A DNA stretch of 64,000 nt, taken from NCBI GenBank assembly GCA_021773365.1, contig JAJFKF010000018.1, positions 1 through 64,000 on the forward strand, in the 5' to 3' direction. A model generated the notes under the pieces. It saw only the letters and a list, made by a program, of their open reading frames with translations. It had not been told where the DNA came from and made no database searches. The position numbers and the translations under genes were made by a program. This DNA comes from Gammaproteobacteria bacterium. GTDB taxonomy: Bacteria; Pseudomonadota; Gammaproteobacteria; Steroidobacterales; Steroidobacteraceae. Positions 25,572 to 34,681 of this stretch are shown here, piece by piece. The first letter of the stretch is position 1. Each line of letters opens with the position of its first letter.

Positions 25572-28010
25572 TCAGGTATGCGCCACCTGCAGAATGCTGT
25601 GCCGAATCTGCTCGCTGAGCACGACCTGGGCATCACTGGCGACGTTGAGCAGCACCTCGTCGAAGGTCAGGTGACCTTCCGGACTCGTCTGTATCACTCC
25701 ACGCTCGCGCAGCAGGCGAATGAAATTGTCGAACAGGGTGCGGTCAAAGAACTCCGGAGCGCTCAATCCATACAGCGTCGCCATGCGCTGTGCCGTGAGA
25801 CGGCAACGGGAAACCAGCGCTTCTTGCCCGATCGCATTGCTTCCGGCCTGGATGAGCAGGGCAACGATGAGGTAGTAGCGCTCCACGATCTGAATAGTGC
25901 CCTGGGCCAGCACCGACAGCTGCATGGCCTGCGGCGCGGTGGGTGGCGGGCGGCGCCAGACATCGCCTTCAGCGCTGTACTCCAGCAGGCCGCGCTCGGC
26001 AAACACGCGCAGGATGGCCGCAACCACTTCATCCAGCTCATCCTCGCGCCAGCGCAGAAAAAGCTCATCGGCGATATAGGGATAGATACGCCATGCTAGG
26101 CGCTGCAGGTCGACGGTACGCAGGACGGTATTGCTGACAAAGCAACATGCAAGGAGCGAGGGCATGGCGAACAGGTGCAACACATTGTTGCGGAAATAGG
26201 TTTGAAGCACCGCGCTGCGCTCGTCCATGCGCAGGATGTCGCCTGAGGCATGCGCGCGGCGCTCCAGCAATTGCATGCTCTCGGCATGGCGTACGATAGC
26301 CGCGCCACTCATCGCGGATTCGCCCAGTTGCGCAAGTTTGATGCGGTCCGAATAAGGCGCGGCCTGTATCAGGCCAAGATACAGCTCGAGCTGGCGGATC
26401 AGATCCCCTTCCAGCATGGCCTGGCGCGGCGTGGCCAGCAAGGCCATCGCCAGCAGGCTCACCGGCGTCACCGCCGCAGCGCTGTTGATATTCACCATGA
26501 TGGTCTGCGCCAGCTCGTCGACCACCGCGCTCACCGCGCGCACATCAAGCGTGGCAGTATCGTGCTTGCGCAGCAGATCATTCAGTGCAATGGGCTCTCC
26601 CAGACTCACGTGCACCTTGCCAAACTTTCGCCGCAGCTGCGGCAGCGTTCTGAGCAGGCCCCACACTGTTTCCTTCTTCTTTGGCCGCCCACTGAGTTCA
26701 TCGATGTAAGTATCGCCCTCCACCAGCCGCTCGTAGCCGAAATACACCGGCAGGAAAACCACCGGCCGCTTCGGGTCACGCAGGTAGCTGCGCACCGTCA
26801 TCGACAGCATTCCGGTCTTCGGTTTCAACAAACGACCGGTGCGGCTGCGCCCGCCCTCGATAAAATACTCCAGCGAATGACCCCGGGCCATCATCAGCCC
26901 CAGGTACTTCATGAACACCGCCGGGTACAGCGCATTGCCGCGGAATGTACGTCGCAGGAAGAACGCCCCGCCCTTGCGCAGGAACCGACCGATTACCGGC
27001 AGGTTCAGGTTCACGCCGCCGGCGGTGTGCGGAATGGCGAAACCCTTGACGTAGATGATGTAGGACAGCAGCAGGTAGTCCATATGGCTGCGATGACACG
27101 GCACGTACACCAGCTCGTTGCCCTCAGCCACCTGCTGCAGGGTATCCAGATGATGCAGTTCAACCCCGTCGTACAACCGGTTCCACAGGCGCGTCAGCAG
27201 CCGCGCCATGAAACTTACGAAGGCATGTGAGTAGTTGGCAGCGATTTCATCGGCATACCCCTTGGCGACCAGCAGCGCATCACGCCGCGAAAGATTCTTT
27301 TCCTTCATTTCCTGCGCAACGGCCGCACGTACCGCCCGCGTGGACAGTACCTGCGCGACGATGGTGCGCCGATGGGAAAGGTCAGGACCGATGGTCGCTG
27401 CCCGCTGCGCACGGAACTGCACGCGCAGCGTGCGCGCGATGCGCCGCACCGCACGCGCATGATCCAGGCCCTCGTCCATGACGCCGCGCAGCTGCAGTGG
27501 CTCACCAAACTGCACCAGTGTGTGGCGACCATTGAACAGCACGGTGAGGAACTTGCGAAAACGCCCGGCCAGCGCCCAGTTCTCCGCCAGCATCAACCGC
27601 AGCCACGAACCTTCCTTCTGCGGCGCCCGGCCCCAGAATATGGCCACCGGCACGATATCCACATCGAAGGCCGGATCGACGGCAGCGGCAGCCAGCAGCT
27701 CCTCCAGCAGCCCGGGTGGCCGTCGGTCCACGCGCGTGCGAATCCAGCCCGTCCGCCTTCCCAGGTAACAAACCGAACGCGGTCGTTCAGCGCCGATCTT
27801 CAGGCGTCGGCTGGGCCGGGGAAGCCGTTCGGCGACACAGACCTCCTGCAGCACCAGCAGATCCGACAGGCTTTGCCTTTCCAGTACGTAGCAGATAGGC
27901 CGGCCACGGCCGCGCAGACGCTGGGCCGCATCCTCCGGCCTGACCCGGGTTCGGACCCACAACGCCAGCGGTTTACGCGCCAGCCAGATCGCCACCCGGC
28001 TGACTCGCAT
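25572..28010 (-). CDS. plsB: glycerol-3-phosphate 1-O-acyltransferase
   Basis: This 812-residue membrane enzyme acylates sn-glycerol 3-phosphate with acyl-CoA or acyl-ACP, the first step of phospholipid synthesis. The acyltransferase motifs are present: PCHRSHMDYLLLSY (His/Asp catalytic pair), GGAFFLRRTFRGN, the FIEGGRSRTGRLLKPK block that binds the phosphate, and VFLPVYFGYERLVEG. Length agrees with E. coli PlsB (about 807). Its ATG overlaps the stop of the small lipoprotein gene as TAATG, so they form an operon. A patatin-like lipase gene is divergent from this unit. Confidence 0.97.
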   Translation of the reverse strand: MRVSRVAIWLARKPLALWVRTRVRPEDAAQRLRGRGRPICYVLERQSLSDLLVLQEVCVAERLPRPSRRLKIGAERPRSVCYLGRRTGWIRTRVDRRPPGLLEELLAAAAVDPAFDVDIVPVAIFWGRAPQKEGSWLRLMLAENWALAGRFRKFLTVLFNGRHTLVQFGEPLQLRGVMDEGLDHARAVRRIARTLRVQFRAQRAATIGPDLSHRRTIVAQVLSTRAVRAAVAQEMKEKNLSRRDALLVAKGYADEIAANYSHAFVSFMARLLTRLWNRLYDGVELHHLDTLQQVAEGNELVYVPCHRSHMDYLLLSYIIYVKGFAIPHTAGGVNLNLPVIGRFLRKGGAFFLRRTFRGNALYPAVFMKYLGLMMARGHSLEYFIEGGRSRTGRLLKPKTGMLSMTVRSYLRDPKRPVVFLPVYFGYERLVEGDTYIDELSGRPKKKETVWGLLRTLPQLRRKFGKVHVSLGEPIALNDLLRKHDTATLDVRAVSAVVDELAQTIMVNINSAAAVTPVSLLAMALLATPRQAMLEGDLIRQLELYLGLIQAAPYSDRIKLAQLGESAMSGAAIVRHAESMQLLERRAHASGDILRMDERSAVLQTYFRNNVLHLFAMPSLLACCFVSNTVLRTVDLQRLAWRIYPYIADELFLRWREDELDEVVAAILRVFAERGLLEYSAEGDVWRRPPPTAPQAMQLSVLAQGTIQIVERYYLIVALLIQAGSNAIGQEALVSRCRLTAQRMATLYGLSAPEFFDRTLFDNFIRLLRERGVIQTSPEGHLTFDEVLLNVASDAQVVLSEQIRHSILQVAHT

Positions 28011-28240
28011 TACTGGCTGGCGTCCTCGAGCTGCCTGTTCAGGTCATCCATGCGCCCTTCCATCTTCTTGACCTGCTCCTTGGCCTTGTCGATCTGCCGG
28101 ACCTGCTCGCCGAAGACTGTCTCCTCGATCGGCATCGGCGCCTCCTTGCGACCAGCCTCATCAGACCCGCAGCCGACCAGCGCCGCACAGAGCACGGCAG
28201 TCACGCATATGGAAAGGCCCATCGAACTGTAACGTCTCAT
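28010..28240 (-). CDS. small coiled-coil lipoprotein
   Basis: This 76-residue protein begins with a lipoprotein signal (MRRYSSMGLSICVTAV, lipobox LVGC with Cys24) and ends in a charged heptad-like helix (QIDKAKEQVKKMEGRMDDL, then NRQLEDA). The ATG at 28240 is chosen since a longer open frame upstream is antisense to the patatin gene. The stop overlaps plsB ATG (TAATG). It is probably a periplasm-facing anchored helix; function unknown. It recalls small helical Lpp-like lipoproteins in layout only. Confidence 0.75.
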   Translation of the reverse strand: MRRYSSMGLSICVTAVLCAALVGCGSDEAGRKEAPMPIEETVFGEQVRQIDKAKEQVKKMEGRMDDLNRQLEDASQ

Positions 28241-28303
28241 GGGTATACCTCCCGGTTTCCAGGCTGGCAGTGTACCCTCTTGGCGGGAGGGCAGCGCCCA
28301 CCG

Positions 28304-30079
28304 ATGAGCCTGGAAAACGACAACATTGTGGAAACCGCCATTGAGCGGCGCAATCCCCTTGCCCTGCTTGGGGCCTTCCAGCTTTTCCGCGACCTGGATG
28401 CGGCAACACTGGCCGCCATCGCCACTGAAATCGAATGGTTTTCCCTGCCCGGCGGCGCCTGTTTGTTCGAGGCTGGCGCCGCCCCGGATGCACTGTATCT
28501 GGTCATCAGCGGCTGCCTGGGTGCCTACACCCACACGCCTGCGGGCCAGACACGCCTCGCGGGGCGCATTGCCGCCGGGGAGACGGTAGGCGAGATGGCG
28601 TTGATTTCCGGCCATCCGCGCACCGCCCGCGTGGTGGCGCTGCGCGATACGGAGATCGGGCGTTTTTCGCGGCAGGCTTTCGAACATCTGCTCCTCGATC
28701 ACCCCCAGGCGATGCTGCGAGTCGCGCAACTGACTGTGCAGCGCCTGGAGCGCTCCCTGCGCCAGCCACGCAGCAGCGCAAGGCCGGTGCCCAGGACTTT
28801 CGCTCTGGTACCGCACGATATCGAAGTGAATGTGGCGCAGGTGGCCACGCAGTTGCTCAATGCGCTCAGACGGCACGGACGCGCCGAACTGGTGTGGAGC
28901 GCGCGTGGGGCTGAACATACCAGCCACTGGTTCCACAACGTGGAAGCAGCCAATGATTTCGTGGTCTATGTGGCTGATCCGCGCGCCACGTCCTGGAGCA
29001 AGCTTTGCCTGCGCCAGGCCGATGCCGTGTTGCTCGTCGCCCGCGCCGAGGCTGTACCCACGCCGTGGCCGCTGCCCGCTGAGCGTATCCGCAATGCGGA
29101 GCTGATCCTCGTGCATGAGGATCATGCCGTTCGCAGCGGCACGCGCCGCTGGCTGGACCAGCAACCTGTGGCCTCGCATCATCATGTACGCAACGAGCAG
29201 GATGTGGCGCGAGTGGCACGACTGCTGACCGGCCGCGGCCTTGGGCTGGTGCTTTCCGGCGGCGGTGCGCGAGGATTCGCCCATATCGGCATCGTGCGCG
29301 CGCTGCGCGAGGCCAACATTCCCATTGATGCGATTGGTGGCACCAGCCTCGGCGCCATCCTGGGTGCGGCTGTGGCCTCGGAGTGGACCCATGAGGAAAT
29401 GGTGGAACGATTCCGCCGCACCTTCGTCGACACCAATCCACTGAATGACTACACCCTGCCGCTGGTATCGCTGGTGTCGGGACGCAAGGTCACCGGTTTG
29501 TTGCGCGGGGAGTTCGGCGAAATCGCCATCGAGGACTTGCCGGTACCTTTCTTCTGCGTGTCCTCGAACCTGACCACCGGGGCCATCTCAGTTCACCGCC
29601 AGGGGCTGCTGTGGCGCTGGTTGCGCGCCTCGGTGGCCATTCCCGGGGTACTGCCGCCCATTTTTCATAACGGCGAAGTTCACGTGGACGGCGGAGCGAT
29701 GAACAACCTGCCCGTGGATGTGATGCGCGAGTTCGGCCGCGGCCCGGTGATCGGTGCGGATGTGGGCGCGGACCGTGCCTTCACGGCCGACTTCGACGGT
29801 GTGGACGTGCCCGGCATCTGGAAAGCGATGAGCTGGTTCCGCGCCAGAAAGAAACGCGTGAACATCTTCCAGATCCTGTGGCGTGCCGGCATGGTCAACA
29901 GCGCCGCGGTCACGGCGGCACATCGCGAGGAAACCGACCTGCTGCTGCAGCCGCCGCTGGAGGCGGTGGACATGCTCAACTGGAAAGCCTTCGACACCGC
30001 AATCGAGGCCGGCTACCGCTATACCCGGAAACAGCTGGAAAACCTGCCTGCGACGGCACTCGATGGCCGTGCCGGATAG
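28304..30079 (+). CDS. cyclic-nucleotide-domain patatin-like phospholipase (NTE family)
   Basis: This 591-residue protein combines an N-terminal cNMP-binding-like domain (about 20-150: FRDLDAATLAAIATEIEWF, GETVGEMALISGHPRTARV) with a C-terminal patatin lipase domain. The oxyanion motif is LSGGGARGFAHIGIV at about 318-332, the nucleophile elbow GGTSLG places Ser near 348, and the catalytic Asp lies in VDGGAMNNLPVD near 462. The middle part (about 160-290) resembles a degenerate receiver or linker. The arrangement matches bacterial neuropathy-target-esterase-like lysophospholipases. Divergent from plsB with 63 bases between, it may balance phospholipid turnover against synthesis. Ligand of the regulatory domain unknown. 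Confidence 0.92.
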   Translation: MSLENDNIVETAIERRNPLALLGAFQLFRDLDAATLAAIATEIEWFSLPGGACLFEAGAAPDALYLVISGCLGAYTHTPAGQTRLAGRIAAGETVGEMALISGHPRTARVVALRDTEIGRFSRQAFEHLLLDHPQAMLRVAQLTVQRLERSLRQPRSSARPVPRTFALVPHDIEVNVAQVATQLLNALRRHGRAELVWSARGAEHTSHWFHNVEAANDFVVYVADPRATSWSKLCLRQADAVLLVARAEAVPTPWPLPAERIRNAELILVHEDHAVRSGTRRWLDQQPVASHHHVRNEQDVARVARLLTGRGLGLVLSGGGARGFAHIGIVRALREANIPIDAIGGTSLGAILGAAVASEWTHEEMVERFRRTFVDTNPLNDYTLPLVSLVSGRKVTGLLRGEFGEIAIEDLPVPFFCVSSNLTTGAISVHRQGLLWRWLRASVAIPGVLPPIFHNGEVHVDGGAMNNLPVDVMREFGRGPVIGADVGADRAFTADFDGVDVPGIWKAMSWFRARKKRVNIFQILWRAGMVNSAAVTAAHREETDLLLQPPLEAVDMLNWKAFDTAIEAGYRYTRKQLENLPATALDGRAG

Positions 30080-30093
30080 GCGCTCACGTTGCA

Positions 30094-30112
30094 GATAAGA
30101 ATTATTCTCAAC
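30094..30112. promoter_or_regulatory. Fur-box-like site upstream of the PiuC gene
   Basis: The 19-base segment GATAAGAATTATTCTCAAC, read on the minus strand, matches 13 of 19 positions of the classical Fur consensus and lies 35 bases before the hydroxylase start. An iron-regulated PiuC gene is expected from the family. The call rests on consensus match and context. Confidence 0.55.
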
Positions 30113-30147
30113 TATAGTGCCCACCCCGCCGCTGCCTGTCCAAGCCC

Positions 30148-30825
30148 ATGCTACTAGCCATCCCGAACGTTCTTACCGCCGAGCAGATCGCCGAAAGCCG
30201 CAGGATCATTGAAGCGGCCGAGTGGGTGGATGGGCGGATCACCGCCGGCCATCAGGGTACGCACGTCAAGCGCAACCAGCAGTTGCGGCCGGAGTGCCCC
30301 TCCGCACGGCAGGTGGGTGAAACCATCGTCAAGGCCCTCACTGCCAATCCGCTGTTTCTGTCCTCCGCCCTGCCGCTGTACATCATGCCACCCATGTTCA
30401 ACCGCTACGCAGACGGACAGGTCTTTGGCACGCATGTGGACGGCGCCATGCGCCTGATGCCCAACGGCCAGCGCATTCGCACCGACATTTCCTGCACCCT
30501 GTTTCTTGCGGCACCCGAGGAATACGACGGCGGGGAACTGGTGGTGAGGGACACCTATGGCTCCAAGAGCGTCAAGCTCCCTGCCGGCCATGCGATTCTC
30601 TACCCCTCGACCAGCCTGCACCAGGTCACGCCCGTCACGCGCGGCGCGCGCCTGTGTTCGTTTTTCTGGGTGCAGAGCATGATCCGTGACGATGCGCGCA
30701 GGGCGCTGCTCTTCGACATGGATGTGGCCATCCAGCGTCTCGCAGCAGAGCACCCGACGAACCCCTCGGTGATCCAGCTCACCGGCGTCTACCACAACCT
30801 CCTGCGGCAGTGGACCGAGGTGTAA
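30148..30825 (+). CDS. PKHD-type Fe(II)/2-oxoglutarate hydroxylase, PiuC/YbiX-like
   Basis: This 225-residue protein is a 2-oxoglutarate and Fe(II)-dependent oxygenase. The iron ligands are His96 and Asp98 (FGTHVDGAM) and His158 (TSLHQVTPV), with Arg166 as the probable 2-oxoglutarate contact. The flanking segments ([35 protein letters not shown]) are those of the PiuC/YbiX family, usually expressed under iron limitation beside TonB siderophore receptors; no such receptor adjoins it here. A Fur-like site lies just upstream. Confidence 0.93.
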   Translation: MLLAIPNVLTAEQIAESRRIIEAAEWVDGRITAGHQGTHVKRNQQLRPECPSARQVGETIVKALTANPLFLSSALPLYIMPPMFNRYADGQVFGTHVDGAMRLMPNGQRIRTDISCTLFLAAPEEYDGGELVVRDTYGSKSVKLPAGHAILYPSTSLHQVTPVTRGARLCSFFWVQSMIRDDARRALLFDMDVAIQRLAAEHPTNPSVIQLTGVYHNLLRQWTEV

Positions 30826-30853
30826 TCCACCCCCCTCAATGCAGTCAGCGCAG

Positions 30854-31723
30854 TCAGTGCGGGAGGGAACGGCCGAAGCGGCCGTTATTGAAGTCCTCCA
30901 CCGCCTGGCGGATCTGTGCTTCGCTGTTCATCACGAACGGGCCATAGCCCACGATGGGCTCGTCGATGGGCTGGCCGCCCAGCAGCAGAAGTTTCGCATC
31001 GTTGTTGGCCTCGATGGTCACCTCGCTGCCGGAACGATCGAACGTTACCATCTGCGCTGCCCGCGCGATGGCCTCACCGTTCACCTGCACGGTACCGTGC
31101 AGGACGACGACAGCCGCCGTGTGCCCCTCGGGCAGCATGAACTGCGCCTTCTTGCCGGCACGCAGCCGCACGTCCCACACATCTACCGGCGTGAAGGTGC
31201 GCGCGGCGCCGCGCCGGCCGGCATGCTCACCGGCGATGACACGCACGCTGCCGGCCTCATCCGGCAGCTGCACCTCGGGGATGTCGCTGCCCAGCAGCGT
31301 CTGGTAGCCCGGCGGCGCCATCTTGTCCGCGGCTGGCAGGTTCACCCAAAGCTGCACCATCTCCAGCGTGCCGCCCTTGTTTGTGAACTCACGGGAATGA
31401 AATTCCTCATGGAGGATGCCTGCAGCGGCCGTCATCCACTGCACATCACCGGGCCCGATGCGCCCACCGGCGCCGGTGGAATCACGATGCTCCACCTCTC
31501 CCTGGTAGACGATGGTGACGGTCTCGAAGCCGCGGTGCGGATGCTCGCCCACCCCACGCGGGCGCTCAGCCGGCGCGAACTCGGCCGGCCCGGCATAGTC
31601 GAGCAGCAGGAAGGGACTGAGTTCACGGCCATGACTGCTATAGGAGAATAGCGAGCGCACGGGAAAGCCATCGCCCACCCAGTGGGGAGACGGCGGACTG
31701 GAGACATCCAGAATCTTCTTCAT
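30854..31723 (-). CDS. pirin-family cupin protein
   Basis: This 289-residue two-cupin protein has the pirin metal-site pattern in the first cupin: GEHPHRGFETVTIVYQGEVEH and MTAAAGILHEEFH (three His and a Glu). Bacterial pirins include quercetin dioxygenases and proteins of unknown role. The ATG at 31723 (MKKILDVSSPP) starts the family sequence; the longer frame upstream is not coding. Convergent with the hydroxylase gene. Confidence 0.92.
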   Translation of the reverse strand: MKKILDVSSPPSPHWVGDGFPVRSLFSYSSHGRELSPFLLLDYAGPAEFAPAERPRGVGEHPHRGFETVTIVYQGEVEHRDSTGAGGRIGPGDVQWMTAAAGILHEEFHSREFTNKGGTLEMVQLWVNLPAADKMAPPGYQTLLGSDIPEVQLPDEAGSVRVIAGEHAGRRGAARTFTPVDVWDVRLRAGKKAQFMLPEGHTAAVVVLHGTVQVNGEAIARAAQMVTFDRSGSEVTIEANNDAKLLLLGGQPIDEPIVGYGPFVMNSEAQIRQAVEDFNNGRFGRSLPH

Positions 31724-31838
31724 CGTGCTTCTCCTGCGGAACCAGGGTCGGTGGAGGGGCAGCATGGGGGCGCACGCCCTGCATACAAGTCGATGCCCGA
31801 CGAGCGCCCATGGCGCACGGCCATTTCCCGCGGACTCC

Positions 31839-32357
31839 TCAGGCGGGGGAACCGGCCTCCAGGCCACGCAGCAGGGCAGCAAACAACTCATTGATCTGCT
31901 GAATGTTTTCCTGCAGGCGGTGGCCCCCGTCCACGACATGCAGGGCGGCGCGGTGCTCCCGCGCCCAGCGGATGCTGTTCTCCACCGGCACGATGTCATC
32001 GCTCCAGCCATGAACAATGGCCACCGGGCAGGCTGCCGGTTGCGGTGTGTACTGCTCGTAGCCGGGCATATAGAAAGCCGGCGCCATCAGAAACAAACCG
32101 CGTGCCTTCAGCGTCTGCGAGGCGGCGGTGGCGACGTGCCCACCGAGGCTGGAACCGACCAGCACTGCCGGCCGGCCCAATTCGCGCCCGACCTCCAGCA
32201 GCCGCTCCACCCGCCTGGCCGGATTATCAATGCCCTGGTAGTCCACCGACTCGACCTGGAACCCCAGTCCGCGGGCCACCCCGGCCATGGCCGTGATCTT
32301 GCTGCCCCAGGGACCGCTGCCCTGGCCGTGGGAGAAAATGACGTACTGATCGCTCAT
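31839..32357 (-). CDS. alpha/beta-fold hydrolase
   Basis: This 172-residue small hydrolase has the oxyanion segment FSHGQGSGPWGSK near the start, the nucleophile elbow VGSSLGGHVA, an Asp in HGWSDDIVPV and the catalytic His in VVDGGHRLQE, so the Ser-Asp-His triad is complete. It resembles short YqiA/UPF0227-like esterases. The ATG at 32357 fits the conserved start. It is 115 bases upstream of pirin on the same strand. Substrate unknown. Confidence 0.88.
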   Translation of the reverse strand: MSDQYVIFSHGQGSGPWGSKITAMAGVARGLGFQVESVDYQGIDNPARRVERLLEVGRELGRPAVLVGSSLGGHVATAASQTLKARGLFLMAPAFYMPGYEQYTPQPAACPVAIVHGWSDDIVPVENSIRWAREHRAALHVVDGGHRLQENIQQINELFAALLRGLEAGSPA

Positions 32358-32430
32358 GACGCGGATGTTATCGGTATCAGGGATCTTTCGCTCTATCTCT
32401 CTTCCAGACGCGCTTTCATTGTGCAGTACT

Positions 32431-33510
32431 CTACTGGACAAACAGCACGCCCTGCGCGCCGAAGCTGTCCACATCAACAAAACCGCTCATACCCACACCC
32501 ACAAGCCGATACAGCGTATGCGCTGGCAGCGTTATCCGGCTGCGCAGTTCACAGGCAATGTCCGCCAGCTGTTGCGCGGATGCCGGACAGTTCCCCGGTG
32601 TAGTGCTGCGTGTCAGCGTGCGGAAGTCCGCCGTCTTCAGCTTCAGCACAACAGTGCGCGGAACGCGTCCGCGCTCGCGCTGCGCCGCCACCCAGGTCTT
32701 CTCGGCCAGGCGGCGAATATGCGGTTCGAGTGCTTCAAGAGTGAGATCGCGTTCAAAGGTATCCTCCGCGGAGACCTGAACCGTGGGCCGGTTGGGTTCC
32801 ACCGGACGCTCATCGATCCCGCGGGAGAGTTCATGCAGACGCCTGCCCCAGCGCCCGAAATACTGCGCCAGCAATGGGGATCCCAGCGTACGCAGCTCTC
32901 CTACCGTCGTCGCGCCCAGTTCCTGCAGCTTGCGCTCCATCACCCGACCCACCCCTGGCAGCCGCCCAACTGGCAGTGGCGCCAGCAGGGCATCGACCTG
33001 ATGCGGCCGGATAACAAACAAGCCATCGGGCTTGTGCCAGTCCGAGGCGAGCTTGGCCAGAAATTTGTTTGACGCCACACCAGCCGAGGCGGTCAGCTGT
33101 GTTTCCTCGCGGATCTCGGCGCGGATGACCTGCGCAGTAGAGGTGGCCGAAGGCAGACCCGACTTCGTCACGGTGACGTCCATGTAGGCCTCATCCAGTG
33201 ACAGGGGCTCAATGAGTTCCGTGTGCCGCGCGAAGATGGCGCGAATCTGCCGCGAGACAGTCTTGTAACGGTTGAAGTCCGGCGGCACGAAGACGGCCTG
33301 CGGGCACAAGCGCTCAGCGCGTACCGCGGGCATGGCCGAGTACACACCGAATTTGCGCGCTTCATAGCTGGCGGCGCACACCACCGAACGGGCGCCGCGC
33401 CAGGCCACCACCACCGGACGCCCGCGCAGCGACGGTTCATCGCGCTGCTCGACAGAGGCGTAGAAGGCGTCCATGTCAACGTGGACGATCTTGCGGGGCG
33501 GGGACTGCAT
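32431..33510 (-). CDS. dinB: DNA polymerase IV
   Basis: This 359-residue Y-family translesion polymerase has the catalytic carboxylates in IVHVDMDAFYASVEQRD and PLSLDEAYMDVT, the steric-gate region, and the helix-hairpin-helix LLAPLPVGRLPGVGRVMERKLQELG. The little-finger domain follows and ends in a DFRTLTRS-type strand. The ATG at 33510 starts the conserved core. The C-terminus ends FGAQGVLFVQ rather than with a strong QL-x-LF clamp motif, which may be degenerate. No LexA box was identified. Confidence 0.95.
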   Translation of the reverse strand: MQSPPRKIVHVDMDAFYASVEQRDEPSLRGRPVVVAWRGARSVVCAASYEARKFGVYSAMPAVRAERLCPQAVFVPPDFNRYKTVSRQIRAIFARHTELIEPLSLDEAYMDVTVTKSGLPSATSTAQVIRAEIREETQLTASAGVASNKFLAKLASDWHKPDGLFVIRPHQVDALLAPLPVGRLPGVGRVMERKLQELGATTVGELRTLGSPLLAQYFGRWGRRLHELSRGIDERPVEPNRPTVQVSAEDTFERDLTLEALEPHIRRLAEKTWVAAQRERGRVPRTVVLKLKTADFRTLTRSTTPGNCPASAQQLADIACELRSRITLPAHTLYRLVGVGMSGFVDVDSFGAQGVLFVQ

Positions 33511-33589
33511 GACAGGACGCCATATGGCGCAAATTCCCTGACTGCGCAAGCCGTATCACGCACGGAACACCGCTACGGGCCGCTGATGT

Positions 33590-34663
33590 TCAATCAGGAT
33601 GATTCAATCGCGCCCAGATACGATCAGCCCGCCCCGCTGGCACACCGCCTTGAATCAACGCTGCGCGAGCCTCCTCATCCGCCATCACCTCATGGTGGCG
33701 CAACAGCGCAAGCGCACCGGCAAGACGCCCCGCGCGCAGGCATTGCCCCAGTGGCGACAGCGCCTGCAGGGCGCCCTGCGACTGCTGTTCTGCCAACGCC
33801 TCCAGCATGGGCGTGGATAACTGCCAGCTTCCGGCCACGCTACGGCCAACGGCCGCGGCATGTTTGTCGATTAGCATTGCGACAATTGCCGCATCGGGCT
33901 GTGGCGTACCCGCCACCCCGTACTGGTCCAGTGTGGCGCGAAATACAATGATGGTGCCCAGCCCCATCAGCATGCCGAGCAACTGCGCGGCAAACGGATC
34001 GGCATCTTCAAAGCCTGCCGCACACACCTCGGCCGCACCGGCGGCGAAAGTGGTGTGATCCCAAGTCATCTCCGGGAATTTCGTGAACGCGCCGCCGGAA
34101 CTACGAAATACCGGCTGCAGCAGCGCAGCGGCTATCAGTGAGCGAATGCCCTCCGTACCCAGTACCGCAATGGCCCGGTCGATGCTCTCCACCGGCTGCG
34201 CCCGTACGCGATAGAAAGCCGTATTCGCAAGCCTGAGCAGATTGCCCGCCAGCGCCGGATCGCGGCCAATGATGGCGCCGATTTCCTGGCGCGAGGCTTC
34301 ATCATCGTTCACGGCCCGCAGCAGCTGCGGCAGCATCAGGGGACGCCGGGGTGCGTAGCGCAGCTCTCCTGAAGACGCGGAGAGCGCCGCCTCCGTGGCG
34401 GCAATCACGCCATCGTGAGCCTGCGCGGAATAAAGACGCAGCGTGCGTACATTGAAGGCGAGTTTGTGGAATTTCTCGAAGGCCCCGGCAATAACCAGAG
34501 CTTGCTCGTCCGGAGAGATGGCAGACAAGTCCGGCGATGCAGCCAACGGGGATTTCGCCTGCCGGCCCGCCGTCGCGCCGGTCCGGCGACTGCGCCGCAC
34601 CGACAGGGCTATCGCAACAAGTATCAAGGCCAGCGCCAGGGCCAACAGCCATCCCATCTGCAT
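33590..34663 (-). CDS. membrane-anchored HDOD-domain protein
   Basis: This 357-residue protein has one N-terminal membrane helix (GWLLALALALILVAIALSV), a charged linker, and an HDOD-type domain (about 100-320: LMLPQLLRAVNDDEASRQEIG, RDPALAGNLLRLANTAFYR, IDRAIAVLGTEGIRSLIAAA). HDOD domains are HD-like but lack nuclease ligands and act as signalling modules. It lies 18 bases downstream of the tail-sheath-like gene and is probably cotranscribed with it. Confidence 0.88.
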   Translation of the reverse strand: MQMGWLLALALALILVAIALSVRRSRRTGATAGRQAKSPLAASPDLSAISPDEQALVIAGAFEKFHKLAFNVRTLRLYSAQAHDGVIAATEAALSASSGELRYAPRRPLMLPQLLRAVNDDEASRQEIGAIIGRDPALAGNLLRLANTAFYRVRAQPVESIDRAIAVLGTEGIRSLIAAALLQPVFRSSGGAFTKFPEMTWDHTTFAAGAAEVCAAGFEDADPFAAQLLGMLMGLGTIIVFRATLDQYGVAGTPQPDAAIVAMLIDKHAAAVGRSVAGSWQLSTPMLEALAEQQSQGALQALSPLGQCLRAGRLAGALALLRHHEVMADEEARAALIQGGVPAGRADRIWARLNHPD

Positions 34664-34681
34664 GGGCGGCGATTGTGCCTG

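Noticed and set aside
28241-29392. Long minus-strand extension upstream of the small lipoprotein
   Set aside because: It is antisense to the patatin gene; only the last 76 codons, from the ATG at 28240, have a lipoprotein signal and a natural end.
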